DNA of 25,743 nucleotides from a virus, in IMG/VR virus record IMGVR_UViG_3300042294_001195, positions 1-25,743 of that record; one strand, 5' to 3'. Shown here in pieces: positions 13,317-20,082 of the stretch. Numbering within the stretch: the stretch's first letter is position 1; each line of letters opens with the position of its first letter. The position numbers and the translations under genes are program-made. The notes under the pieces were generated by a model that saw nothing but the letters and a program-made list of their open reading frames with translations, was not told the DNA's origin and searched no databases.

Positions 13317-13559
13317 TTATTCTTCTTCATCATCGTCATCATCGTCATCATCAAAGTATCCGGGTTCAAATCTTACAGAAACGATTTCTTCATCAATAAG
13401 ATCGCCGTCCTTATCATAAAACTCTGGATGATATGCGATTTGCTTTGGACCCTCTTGATGAGTCATCATATATTCTCTGCCGACCCAACCCAACAAGAGA
13501 CCCATTATAAAAAATAGTACGGTTAAGAATGAACCTATAACTAAACTAGTTGCCAACAT
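13317..13559 (-). CDS. Small single-pass membrane protein with Asp/Glu tail
   Basis: An 80-residue protein. Residues 4-27 (TSLVIGSFLTVLFFIMGLLL) form one membrane helix. The rest is soluble and probably on the cytoplasmic side because of the following GREYMMTHQ, though orientation is uncertain. The C-terminus is eight Asp and three Glu, encoded by a GAT/GAC trinucleotide run. AGGAG lies 8 nt before the ATG. It is downstream of glutaredoxin and a 58-residue gene. Function unknown. An acidic tail on a membrane anchor could mimic DNA or recruit a basic protein, but this is a guess. Confidence 0.75.
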   Translation of the reverse strand: MLATSLVIGSFLTVLFFIMGLLLGWVGREYMMTHQEGPKQIAYHPEFYDKDGDLIDEEIVSVRFEPGYFDDDDDDDDEEE

Positions 13560-13577
13560 TTTTTTTCTCCTGGGAAA

Positions 13578-13754
13578 CTACTCGACTTTCCTTGACTTTA
13601 TCGAAAATTCAAAATAGATGGTTATTTCTCGTTTGAGAAAGGAAATCATCTTCTCGAATATAAGATGAAAAAGTTTAGGTTGTTTTCTTTTTCCTCCAGT
13701 AAGTATAAGTTCTACACCACGATTCGGTGTTATATCATTATTTATGTCTGACAT
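13578..13754 (-). CDS. Small basic protein, 58 residues, coupled to glutaredoxin
   Basis: ATG at 13754 overlaps the glutaredoxin stop by one base (TAATG), and the frame ends at TAG 13578-13580. It begins MSDINNDITPNRGVELILTG, continues GKRKQPKLFHLIFEKM and ends EFSIKSRKVE. The middle is a hydrophobic-basic helix, possibly membrane-associated. AAGGA lies upstream in the glutaredoxin end. It fills the gap between glutaredoxin and the 80-residue membrane protein, making one unit. Function unknown. Confidence 0.65.
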   Translation of the reverse strand: MSDINNDITPNRGVELILTGGKRKQPKLFHLIFEKMISFLKREITIYFEFSIKSRKVE

Positions 13755-13990
13755 TATACCATTTGTTGTTCCTTCAGAAACTTAACGGTGTCAGTGCAAC
13801 CGCCCAATTTTTTGTCGTCACAAATAACCTGTGGAAATGTGGAACCTTCACCAAACTCAGCATAGAACTCTTCTTTTGTGAAGTCCTTGTTAAGATTATA
13901 CACCACAAAGTTATTTCCTGTCAACTCCAAAACAGTTTTAATCTTGTAACAAAAGGGGCAATCGTCTTTAGAATATACGGCAAAGTTCAT
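13754..13990 (-). CDS. Glutaredoxin
   Basis: A 78-residue thioredoxin-fold protein that uses glutathione to reduce disulfides, for example to recycle ribonucleotide reductase during phage DNA synthesis. The active site is C11-P-F-C14, the cis-proline loop is T51-F52-P53-Q-V, and the glutathione-binding GGC lies at 63-65. The phenylalanine in CPFC is a variant of the usual CPYC. The length is normal for a bacterial or phage glutaredoxin. The leader contains a strong promoter, a 10-bp hairpin, a possible antiterminator and a terminator, so expression may be attenuated; a TATAAATT late-like box nearer the gene could give terminator-free mRNA. Confidence 0.93.
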   Translation of the reverse strand: MNFAVYSKDDCPFCYKIKTVLELTGNNFVVYNLNKDFTKEEFYAEFGEGSTFPQVICDDKKLGGCTDTVKFLKEQQMV

Positions 13991-14011
13991 ATTTTTATAA
14001 GATTTTATATT

Positions 14012-14019
14012 AATTTATA
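14012..14019 (-). promoter_or_regulatory. Possible late box TATAAATT before glutaredoxin
   Basis: The minus strand reads TATAAATT (7 of 8 to TATAAATA), 22-29 nt before the ATG and after the terminator T-tract. The whole stretch is AT-rich, so the match is only suggestive. Confidence 0.3.
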
Positions 14020-14022
14020 TAA

Positions 14023-14048
14023 GAAAAAAAGAGGGTATAAAACCCTCT
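14023..14048 (-). terminator. Rho-independent terminator upstream of glutaredoxin
   Basis: On the minus strand AGAGGGT, loop TTTAT and ACCCTCT form a 7-bp stem followed by a T-tract. It can end the fibre and glycosyltransferase operon and also any short RNA started at about 14104. Confidence 0.88.
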
Positions 14049-14104
14049 CTATTATACCACCGAAGAGAGTCTTTCATTCTCAAAGATACGAAGAAATGAA
14101 AGAC
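14023..14104 (-). ncRNA. Candidate small RNA or attenuator leader, about 82 nt
   Basis: A TTGACT-17-TATAAT promoter (14139-14111) predicts a start at about 14104. That base is the first of a perfect 10-bp stem: GTCTTTCATT (14104-14095) with AATGAAAGAC (14078-14069), loop 16 nt. The RNA then reads CTCTCT (14069-14064), which can pair with AGAGAG (14050-14045), and ends at the terminator stem AGAGGGT/ACCCTCT with its T-tract. The CTCTCT/AGAGAG pairing excludes the terminator stem, so the element has the two-state form of an attenuator. It contains no convincing reading frame. It may be a free small RNA, the glutaredoxin leader, or both. Confidence 0.55.
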
Positions 14105-14110
14105 AAGAGT

Positions 14111-14139
14111 ATTATAGAGTATTTTTTGATAAAAGTCAA
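14111..14139 (-). promoter_or_regulatory. Strong sigma70 promoter before the small RNA and glutaredoxin
   Basis: The minus strand has -35 TTGACT (14139-14134), 17 bp, and consensus -10 TATAAT (14116-14111). The TGA in the -35 is the stop codon of the 122-residue gene. Confidence 0.8.
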
Positions 14140-14504
14140 GATGTCTGTAGATTAGCAATGTGCTCCTCACAATAGGTAATATCGGATTCAATAGATGCTA
14201 TTTGCTCTTGAATCGTAGAATATTCATCAGTCCCTTCTTCAAGATCCAAAAGTTGAGTTGTTAAATTAGCAATTGTCTCTTGATTATTAGTAATTCTTGC
14301 TTCATGAGCAGCAATATCATTCTCTACACTGTAAGGAGGTGGAACAGGATGTGTGATTGTTGCCTCTACCAAATACTCTGCACCATGCTCTTCAAGCATT
14401 TGAGTCACTTGTTCCATTGTATATCCAGTATCATTTGCTGGATCAGCAGTTAAATGATATAAGTGCATTACTGGTAATGTTAAAGTTTCAGTTTTTGTTT
14501 CCAT
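14136..14504 (-). CDS. Small coiled-coil protein at the end of the fibre/glycosylation operon
   Basis: A 122-residue protein starting METKTETLTLPVMHLYHL. An ATG at 14546 would add 14 residues inside the glycosyltransferase end, but the ATG at 14504 is preferred: it lies 2 nt after that gene's stop with GGAG upstream. Residues about 30-60 form a small domain (YTMEQVTQMLEEHGAEYLVE); from about 70 the protein is Glu/Gln/Ile-rich with heptad spacing (ARITNNQETIANLTTQLLDL, IQEQIASIESDI), a clear coiled coil. Being last in an operon with an adhesin, it could be a fibre chaperone or small fibre part, but no family is recognised. Confidence 0.65.
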   Translation of the reverse strand: METKTETLTLPVMHLYHLTADPANDTGYTMEQVTQMLEEHGAEYLVEATITHPVPPPYSVENDIAAHEARITNNQETIANLTTQLLDLEEGTDEYSTIQEQIASIESDITYCEEHIANLQTS

Positions 14505-14506
14505 TT

Positions 14507-16360
14507 TTAATTTTTTCTCCATAGTTCTTTTGAAAATTGAACCCACTGTTCAACTCGTGTGTCCCAACTATAATATTTATTGCACACCTCAACTTGTTGA
14601 GTATTATCAAACTTACCTTCACGATACTCAGTAATCGTTCTCTTCAGTTCTTTTGCAAATCTTTCAATATGCTTTTGCCTATCTGGAATAAATCCATACT
14701 GTCGTGCAAAACCTAGACCAGTTTCAGGAAGTGCAGCAAGATTACTAGAAAGAACAGAGCACCCTGCACACAATGCCTCAATCATACAGATACAAGAAGT
14801 CTCCATAAAGTATGCCGGATAGGCAAAAATATGAGTCTTCATTAGTTGCTCACGAACTTTAGAATTGTTTGTGCGAGTATGACGAACGATTCTTTTATCT
14901 TCTTGTGCAAGTCTCAAACAATAACGAAGGAATGCCTCTTCTTGTGGTCCAACATGTGAGTATTCGTATGTTTGAATACCTTCAAGATGTTGCTTTTTGC
15001 GTTCATCGGGATCAAGTTCATGGAAAATATGAAGGTCAAAATCTTCTTCAGGAATGAGTTTAATTGCTTCAAGAAGAACATCTAATCCACGAATTGGATT
15101 TGGATGGAACATCAACTGCAACTTGCCATTTGGTTTTTCGTGCTTTTCAAATGGTTGTGTTGCATTTTTAAGAACATAACACTTCTCCATTGGAAGTTGG
15201 AATCTTTCCATAAATCTTTCATACTGCCAGTCAGAAACAAAGACATATGCCTTAAAGTGTTTCTGGAATTGTTTGTCCATCAGTTGCTCAAGACCCTCTT
15301 CCATATGATGAGGATGCAACCAAACAATGTTAGAATTATCTGGAGCAATGATGTTATCACCAGGAATTACACACCAGTGCCAGTCAGCAAGGTCTGGAGC
15401 AGCAGGAAGAACATAATCTTGCCAGGCACGACCCATAATTTCCGTACCACCAGTACCATCAGGATTCAAAGATGCCTCAAGAAGTGGAGGCATATTATTG
15501 TGTAGATATTCTGGTTTCATATTAACTTCATCTGTCATTTCATAAAACTCCTTTGGAAATATTTGAGTGATAAAATTTCTAAAATCTTCTGGAAAACTTA
15601 AAAAGTTATAGGACTTAAAGTTTTTGTTTTCGTGTTTTCTGTTAAGAACATCTTTTTTATTTTGTATTGCATCTTCAATATTTTTTAAGTTATTGATATT
15701 CTCTTGATTAAACTCTTGGTGTGCATAAGAATTTAACTTATCTTGAATTTGTTTGATGCCACCAAAGAATGTGAAGTGCCATCCAGCATTCTCAAAGAAA
15801 GGAAACTCATAAGAACGACCTCTCAAAAAGTCTGTGGTTGTTTTGGATGCGGTCTCAACATTCGTGAATACAGTTCCACCCCAAGTGCTGTTCTCATAAG
15901 TGAAGAAATTATAATAGAAATTATCACATCTTGCAAGAGCAAGTTTGTTCTCGGGAAGACCATTTTGTTTGAGATGTTGAATCAATTCTTTACGGGGAAT
16001 CTCATCTACATCACTCAACATAAACAAATCATCGGGAGAGAAGTTCTTAAGACCTTCTAAAATATGATTTCTTTGTCCTCTTTCTAGTTTCCAAAATCCA
16101 GACTCAAAGTCACACTCTTTTTTATTTGAGAAATCATAATCACTGATGTCTGGTTCATAATGAAGTGAGATAATCTTAGAACGAAGTTCTTCATCAAATT
16201 CATCAATGACTCGATTGAGATAATATGGTTTTTCTTTACCAGAGTGAGTGTAGTTACATTCACTGATTACAAAGTAATCAACAACATCACGAAGATATTC
16301 TAGACGAAGTTTAAGAATATCAAACTCATTAAAAAAAGAAAAAGCATCTATGACTTTCAT
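14507..16360 (-). CDS. Two-domain glycosyltransferase (GT17-like plus GT4-like)
   Basis: A 617-residue fusion. Residues 1-280 match the GT17 (beta-1,4-GlcNAc-transferase-like) pattern: MKVIDAFSFFNEFDILKLRL, FVISECNYTHSGKEKP, LERGQRNHI and the metal-binding LSDVDEIPRK with D117 and D119. Residues about 290-617 look like a GT4-type GT-B enzyme: GTGGTEIMGRAWQDY, KAYVFVSDWQYERF, VLKNATQP, HPNPIRGLDVLLEAI and the EX7E motif E520-E528 in ETSCICMIEALCAG. It probably adds two sugars in sequence. It overlaps the upstream transferase by 4 nt. Acceptor unknown: the co-transcribed fibre, or host surface glycan. Confidence 0.8.
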   Translation of the reverse strand: MKVIDAFSFFNEFDILKLRLEYLRDVVDYFVISECNYTHSGKEKPYYLNRVIDEFDEELRSKIISLHYEPDISDYDFSNKKECDFESGFWKLERGQRNHILEGLKNFSPDDLFMLSDVDEIPRKELIQHLKQNGLPENKLALARCDNFYYNFFTYENSTWGGTVFTNVETASKTTTDFLRGRSYEFPFFENAGWHFTFFGGIKQIQDKLNSYAHQEFNQENINNLKNIEDAIQNKKDVLNRKHENKNFKSYNFLSFPEDFRNFITQIFPKEFYEMTDEVNMKPEYLHNNMPPLLEASLNPDGTGGTEIMGRAWQDYVLPAAPDLADWHWCVIPGDNIIAPDNSNIVWLHPHHMEEGLEQLMDKQFQKHFKAYVFVSDWQYERFMERFQLPMEKCYVLKNATQPFEKHEKPNGKLQLMFHPNPIRGLDVLLEAIKLIPEEDFDLHIFHELDPDERKKQHLEGIQTYEYSHVGPQEEAFLRYCLRLAQEDKRIVRHTRTNNSKVREQLMKTHIFAYPAYFMETSCICMIEALCAGCSVLSSNLAALPETGLGFARQYGFIPDRQKHIERFAKELKRTITEYREGKFDNTQQVEVCNKYYSWDTRVEQWVQFSKELWRKN

Positions 16361-17202
16361 TCAATAACCTCTTTTAAGAAGTTTTCCATCGGAGACTTCT
16401 TGAAGATTTCAAGACCTTTTTCTGCCTGAACATCAAGTTCTTCTGGTTTCTTAAGAAGTTTATATGCAGTATCTACGAAACGGTTGTAAGTTGAAGTGAA
16501 TACAGTATCTTCCATATAATCTGGAAAATCAGTATCTGGATTTCTTTCGGAAAGAACAGGAACTTTGTTTTGGATAAGATGACTTACACGAACCATCTCA
16601 AAGATTTGATTATCACGATTATGAAGGTTAATGACTAACTTTGCTCTCTTAATTAGTTCATCTCTCACATCACCATAAGTTGATTGAACCGCAACAAAAT
16701 TAATCTTTTTGTTGTCAACAAACTGTTTCATAATATGTTCTCTTCGTGGTGAAGGAGACATATAAGCAAGAATATCAATATCTCGGTCTTGTGGTTTATT
16801 TCTCTCAAAGTATGAAATCTCTGGAACATAACCAATCTTAAAGTGTTTGATATTTTCTACACCTGCTTTTTGTAGGACTTCAATATTTCTCATTGAATAG
16901 TCCCATACTTCAAGACCACGATACTTACGACACCATCTCATACACTCTGGTTGATCCTTCATCTGCTCCAGAGAATAAATGATGGTGTCTTTTGGAATAT
17001 CGTGTCTTACAACATCCACAGGACAGTGATGCATTCCAAACACGATATTTCTACGGTCTTTTACAAAGTCATTTACACTATTGGTTACATCATACCCCAA
17101 TCGTTGAAGTGAGAAGAATACTGATGCCTCAATTTCGTGAAAGACTTGTGCGTGAACATCAAATCCATTATCCGGAACAATTCTTACTAAATTAAACTTC
17201 AT
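16357..17202 (-). CDS. GT-B-type glycosyltransferase
   Basis: A 281-residue protein. The N-terminal half has the pattern VFHEIEASVFFSLQRLGYDV, NIVFGMHHCP and TIIYSLEQM, as in short cyanophage and cyanobacterial glycosyltransferases. The C-terminal half has IDILAYMSPSPRREHIM, AKLVINLHNRDNQIFEMVRV and IQNKVPVLSER, resembling the nucleotide-sugar-binding half of CgeB/GT-B enzymes. There is no membrane segment. It overlaps both neighbours by 4 nt (ATGA), so it is translated as part of the chain. Donor and acceptor sugars cannot be told from sequence. Confidence 0.68.
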   Translation of the reverse strand: MKFNLVRIVPDNGFDVHAQVFHEIEASVFFSLQRLGYDVTNSVNDFVKDRRNIVFGMHHCPVDVVRHDIPKDTIIYSLEQMKDQPECMRWCRKYRGLEVWDYSMRNIEVLQKAGVENIKHFKIGYVPEISYFERNKPQDRDIDILAYMSPSPRREHIMKQFVDNKKINFVAVQSTYGDVRDELIKRAKLVINLHNRDNQIFEMVRVSHLIQNKVPVLSERNPDTDFPDYMEDTVFTSTYNRFVDTAYKLLKKPEELDVQAEKGLEIFKKSPMENFLKEVIE

Positions 17203-18626
17203 TTGATATACTCCTCAAAGTTTTTATTAATTTCATTAATGATATGAATATCTTTGGACACAACTCCTAGACCATTACAATGCTTAAAGTTTGTTTTTGG
17301 TAGATTAATTTCGTTAAAAAATCTACTCACTCCAAACTCTGGGTTCTCTACCATCGTATCGTGAAATAGAATTATACCATTTTCTTTTACAAATGGAGAC
17401 CATTTCTCAAAGTCATTCTTAACTGCCTCATAGGTATGAAGACCATCAATATGTAAAATATCAATTGGGTTATTCCAGGTTTTGACTACATCATCAAAGT
17501 ATCCTTTAATGAATGTGATATTATTGAGTTCTAGTTCTTTTTGTTTTTCAAGAACATAATCATAAGTATTTCTTATACCAGCAAATGAATCTCCCTCAAA
17601 ACTATCAATACCGTAAATATGACCGATTTGTGGAACCGCAAAACAGAATGTTGAATAGGCATAATCAACACCCAAATCAACAACCGTTTCGGGTTGAATC
17701 CTACGAACTAACCAGTCGGCAAACATTCTATGGTCTCTCCAATTGAAGTTGTTTTGACTTCCAACTTCCATTAGAATATCTAAATTATTTCTCGCATAGG
17801 AAGTCTCATCTTTCTCAACATCCCCCCGATACATTTCTGGTGAATAATAAGTGAAGTATCTTTCTAGTCCCTGATTATCATACTGGTGATGTCTCCTATA
17901 GTGGAAACAATGTTGCTTTGGAAGTCCTGTCGCCATCCATAACTCAAAGCAATAACGATAATTTTGTAGTTCTCGCATCATTGCCTCTACATCCATATAC
18001 TCTTCAATCTTGAGTGGATGCTTTAGTTTACGAATATAATCATTTCGTGCCCACCAGAAGTTTCCTGCATAGTGTTGGACGACAAAATCAAGTTTGATAT
18101 CGTGTCTTTCTACCCAATCAACACCACAACAATCATAACCCTCGTCTAGTTTTGCAACACAATCTTCCCACTTTTCAATATCAAAATACTGCATATAGTG
18201 TCTCCAATCCTTGAGAGCACCAGGAATATGAGTTGTATATGAACTCATTCCTTTGTTATGGAAATAAAAGACATATCCATCATCCTGAAGACAGTGTTCA
18301 TAAATCTTCGCAAGAGTCTGACCCTCGTAAAGATTTTCTTGCTCTTGTGTTCCTCTCATATCGATGATGTTCACAAATGGATAACGATCTTTGATGTAAC
18401 CAGTTACCATATGGTCATATGAGTGCCCTGTCTTGGAATTATAAAGTCCAAGAGGAAGAGTGATGCACATATTGATGGTTGCCTTATCAGCAAGACCAAC
18501 TGTCTTCAACAAACTCATCTGTTCGTCCACCCACCAAATCCACATATTATTGGTGTCTGGAATATAAAGATGATAAAAAACTTCTATGGTTTTTGAGATT
18601 TTCTTTTCGTTACTATAATTCAACAT
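17199..18626 (-). CDS. Glycosyltransferase-like domain fused to SAM-dependent methyltransferase
   Basis: A 475-residue fusion. Residues about 15-265 carry features of an uncharacterised glycosyltransferase-like family of surface polysaccharide loci: YVFYFHNKGMSSY at 118-130, a GCDW-like CCGVDWVERHD, and HYAGNFWWARNDYIRKL at 185-201. Residues about 285-475 are a class I methyltransferase of the Methyltransf_24 type: VVDLGVDYAYST (motif I, 315-326), IYGIDSFEGDS, DILHIDGLHTYEAV (389-402) and NGIILFHDT. It could add a sugar and O-methylate it. It begins with the MLNYSN tag shared with the next two transferases upstream. It overlaps its neighbours by 7 and 4 nt. Confidence 0.75.
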   Translation of the reverse strand: MLNYSNEKKISKTIEVFYHLYIPDTNNMWIWWVDEQMSLLKTVGLADKATINMCITLPLGLYNSKTGHSYDHMVTGYIKDRYPFVNIIDMRGTQEQENLYEGQTLAKIYEHCLQDDGYVFYFHNKGMSSYTTHIPGALKDWRHYMQYFDIEKWEDCVAKLDEGYDCCGVDWVERHDIKLDFVVQHYAGNFWWARNDYIRKLKHPLKIEEYMDVEAMMRELQNYRYCFELWMATGLPKQHCFHYRRHHQYDNQGLERYFTYYSPEMYRGDVEKDETSYARNNLDILMEVGSQNNFNWRDHRMFADWLVRRIQPETVVDLGVDYAYSTFCFAVPQIGHIYGIDSFEGDSFAGIRNTYDYVLEKQKELELNNITFIKGYFDDVVKTWNNPIDILHIDGLHTYEAVKNDFEKWSPFVKENGIILFHDTMVENPEFGVSRFFNEINLPKTNFKHCNGLGVVSKDIHIINEINKNFEEYIK

Positions 18627-19312
18627 ACCACATTACTCTTCATATGACCGACAATGATATTAGGGTCTACAAATACCTTATGACCCTGCTCTGCAACCCT
18701 CTCACAGAAGTATAAGTCTTCTCCGAGTGGAAGTTCATAGGTTACTCCATCAACCTCTTGTAGAACCTTACCGAGTCCAAACCAGGGTCTTTTGAGTGAT
18801 TCAAACACACCGGACTTGATACACATAAATCCTAGACCAACTCCATAAACTTCAATAGGTTCGTTGAGTTGTTGAAGAAGTTGAAGTTCTTCTCTTGATG
18901 TTGGATGGAAATCATTTTTGTTTCGGTGTATCATCGCATCATTTCCTTGTGCCTCAAAATACACTGCAGAAATTAAGTCTTTGTCTGATGCATAAAGTCT
19001 TAGAAACTGCTCTGGATTCCAGACAATATCACTATCAATACAGAAGATTTTATCATAAGTGTATTGTCCTTTTCCTGGAGAAGAATTAAAGACTTCTAAA
19101 TTTCTGGAACCAGTAATTGTTGCCTCTCGTGCATTCGTCACAAGAGAGGCATATTCATTTTGATATAACCAGGAAATATTATTTGCCTGAAGTGTATGAA
19201 TCGTTGCAAGAAGACACTTTACATAGTCGGCACACATTGAACTTCCTGGTGTTGTGATGACTACATTGAAGTGTGGTTTAGATTGTTGCTGTTGATTAGA
19301 ATAATTTAACAT
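18620..19312 (-). CDS. GT-A glycosyltransferase (GT2-like)
   Basis: A 230-residue protein. A GT-A fold is shown by FNVVITTPGS at 15-24, IFCIDSDIVWNP with metal-binding D93-S-D95, AVYFEAQGN, YGVGLGFMCIKSGVFESL, and GEDLYFCERVAEQGHKVFVD with a final IVGHM. It is clearly related to the 239-residue transferase upstream, with the DSD at exactly the same residue numbers. It starts MLNYSNQQQQ, the shared tag. Spacing is 4 nt to the upstream gene. No clear ribosome site. The sugar is unknown. Confidence 0.82.
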   Translation of the reverse strand: MLNYSNQQQQSKPHFNVVITTPGSSMCADYVKCLLATIHTLQANNISWLYQNEYASLVTNAREATITGSRNLEVFNSSPGKGQYTYDKIFCIDSDIVWNPEQFLRLYASDKDLISAVYFEAQGNDAMIHRNKNDFHPTSREELQLLQQLNEPIEVYGVGLGFMCIKSGVFESLKRPWFGLGKVLQEVDGVTYELPLGEDLYFCERVAEQGHKVFVDPNIIVGHMKSNVVC

Positions 19313-19316
19313 AGTT

Positions 19317-20036
19317 TTATAGAATTACCATTTTTTGATGACCGACACGAACTTTTGGATTACACCAAATCTCAAATCCATATTCTCTTAAATCCTCACA
19401 CATTGCAACATCCTCGGAACACATATCCTCAAGAATTGTTCCGTCATCTTTGATGAGTTGAACTTTTTTAGGTGCAAACCAAGGATAAGGAACTTTTTCA
19501 AATACACCTTTCTTCATTAGAACCCAACCAAATCCACAATAATCAACTTTGAATGAACCTGAACGGCGTTGCATTTCTTCAATCGTCTCAAAGTGATAAG
19601 AACCCTTAGACATAAGAAGTTTCTTATCCATCTTCTCAACCACAGTGGATTGATTTGCTATTGGTGTTCCGTTTGATTGGACATACCAACCAGTTGCAAC
19701 ATCTTTATCCATCAACAAAAGTTCCATTAAGTCTTCTGTCTTAAAGATGATATCACTATCAATCCACATAATGTAATCATAAGGAACTTGACCCCTCCAA
19801 GGAGTTAACATTGTTCCTGCAAAATTATCTGCTTGCAAACAATCAGTTCTGGCAAAATTTACCATTGAACTGTAGTGCTGCGAAATATAAAAGTTAATTC
19901 CCATCTGATTCAAGTCAAATAAAAGACGAATCATCTGGGTCATAAAGGTTCCAGAATATGAAAATCCCGGAAGACAAAATGCGATTGTTTTTCCTTTAAA
20001 ATTATTTTTCGGTTGATTTGTATAATTCAGGGGCAT
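19317..20036 (-). CDS. GT-A glycosyltransferase (GT2-like), first of the glycosylation genes
   Basis: A 239-residue paralogue of the next gene: TIAFCLPGFSYSG, YIMWIDSDIIFKT with D93-S-D95, ATGWYVQSNG, VDYCGFGWVLMKKGVFEKV, PWFAPKK, then CSEDVAMCEDLREYGFEIW and VRVGHQKM. The N-terminus MPLNYTNQPK carries the LNY[S/T]N tag. It starts 46 nt after the fibre stop; that gap has no clear terminator or ribosome site, so transcription from the fibre likely continues. Divergence from its paralogue suggests different acceptors or steps. Confidence 0.82.
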   Translation of the reverse strand: MPLNYTNQPKNNFKGKTIAFCLPGFSYSGTFMTQMIRLLFDLNQMGINFYISQHYSSMVNFARTDCLQADNFAGTMLTPWRGQVPYDYIMWIDSDIIFKTEDLMELLLMDKDVATGWYVQSNGTPIANQSTVVEKMDKKLLMSKGSYHFETIEEMQRRSGSFKVDYCGFGWVLMKKGVFEKVPYPWFAPKKVQLIKDDGTILEDMCSEDVAMCEDLREYGFEIWCNPKVRVGHQKMVIL

Positions 20037-20082
20037 ACAACAAAGTCAATATAAAATTCATTCTACCATATGTATGCGTTTT

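Noticed and set aside
13355-13385. tRNA T-loop-like GGTTCAAATC
   Set aside because: No acceptor or anticodon stem can be built around it and it lies within the 80-residue gene.
13590-13625. Plus-strand TTGACT followed after 17 bp by TAGATG
   Set aside because: The -10 is poor, it lies within a minus-strand microgene, and no plus-strand gene follows.
14136-14546. ATG at 14546 as start of the coiled-coil gene
   Set aside because: It would overlap the transferase by 40 nt; ATG at 14504 has GGAG upstream and lies 2 nt after the stop.
14869-16060. Several plus-strand frames opposite the two-domain glycosyltransferase
   Set aside because: No ribosome sites, Cys/His/Ile-rich shadow composition, and they overlap recognised transferase motifs.
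20025-20050. TTGACT upstream of the first glycosyltransferase as a promoter
   Set aside because: The only TATA-like sequence at a suitable distance lies inside the gene after the ATG, so it would not express the full protein.
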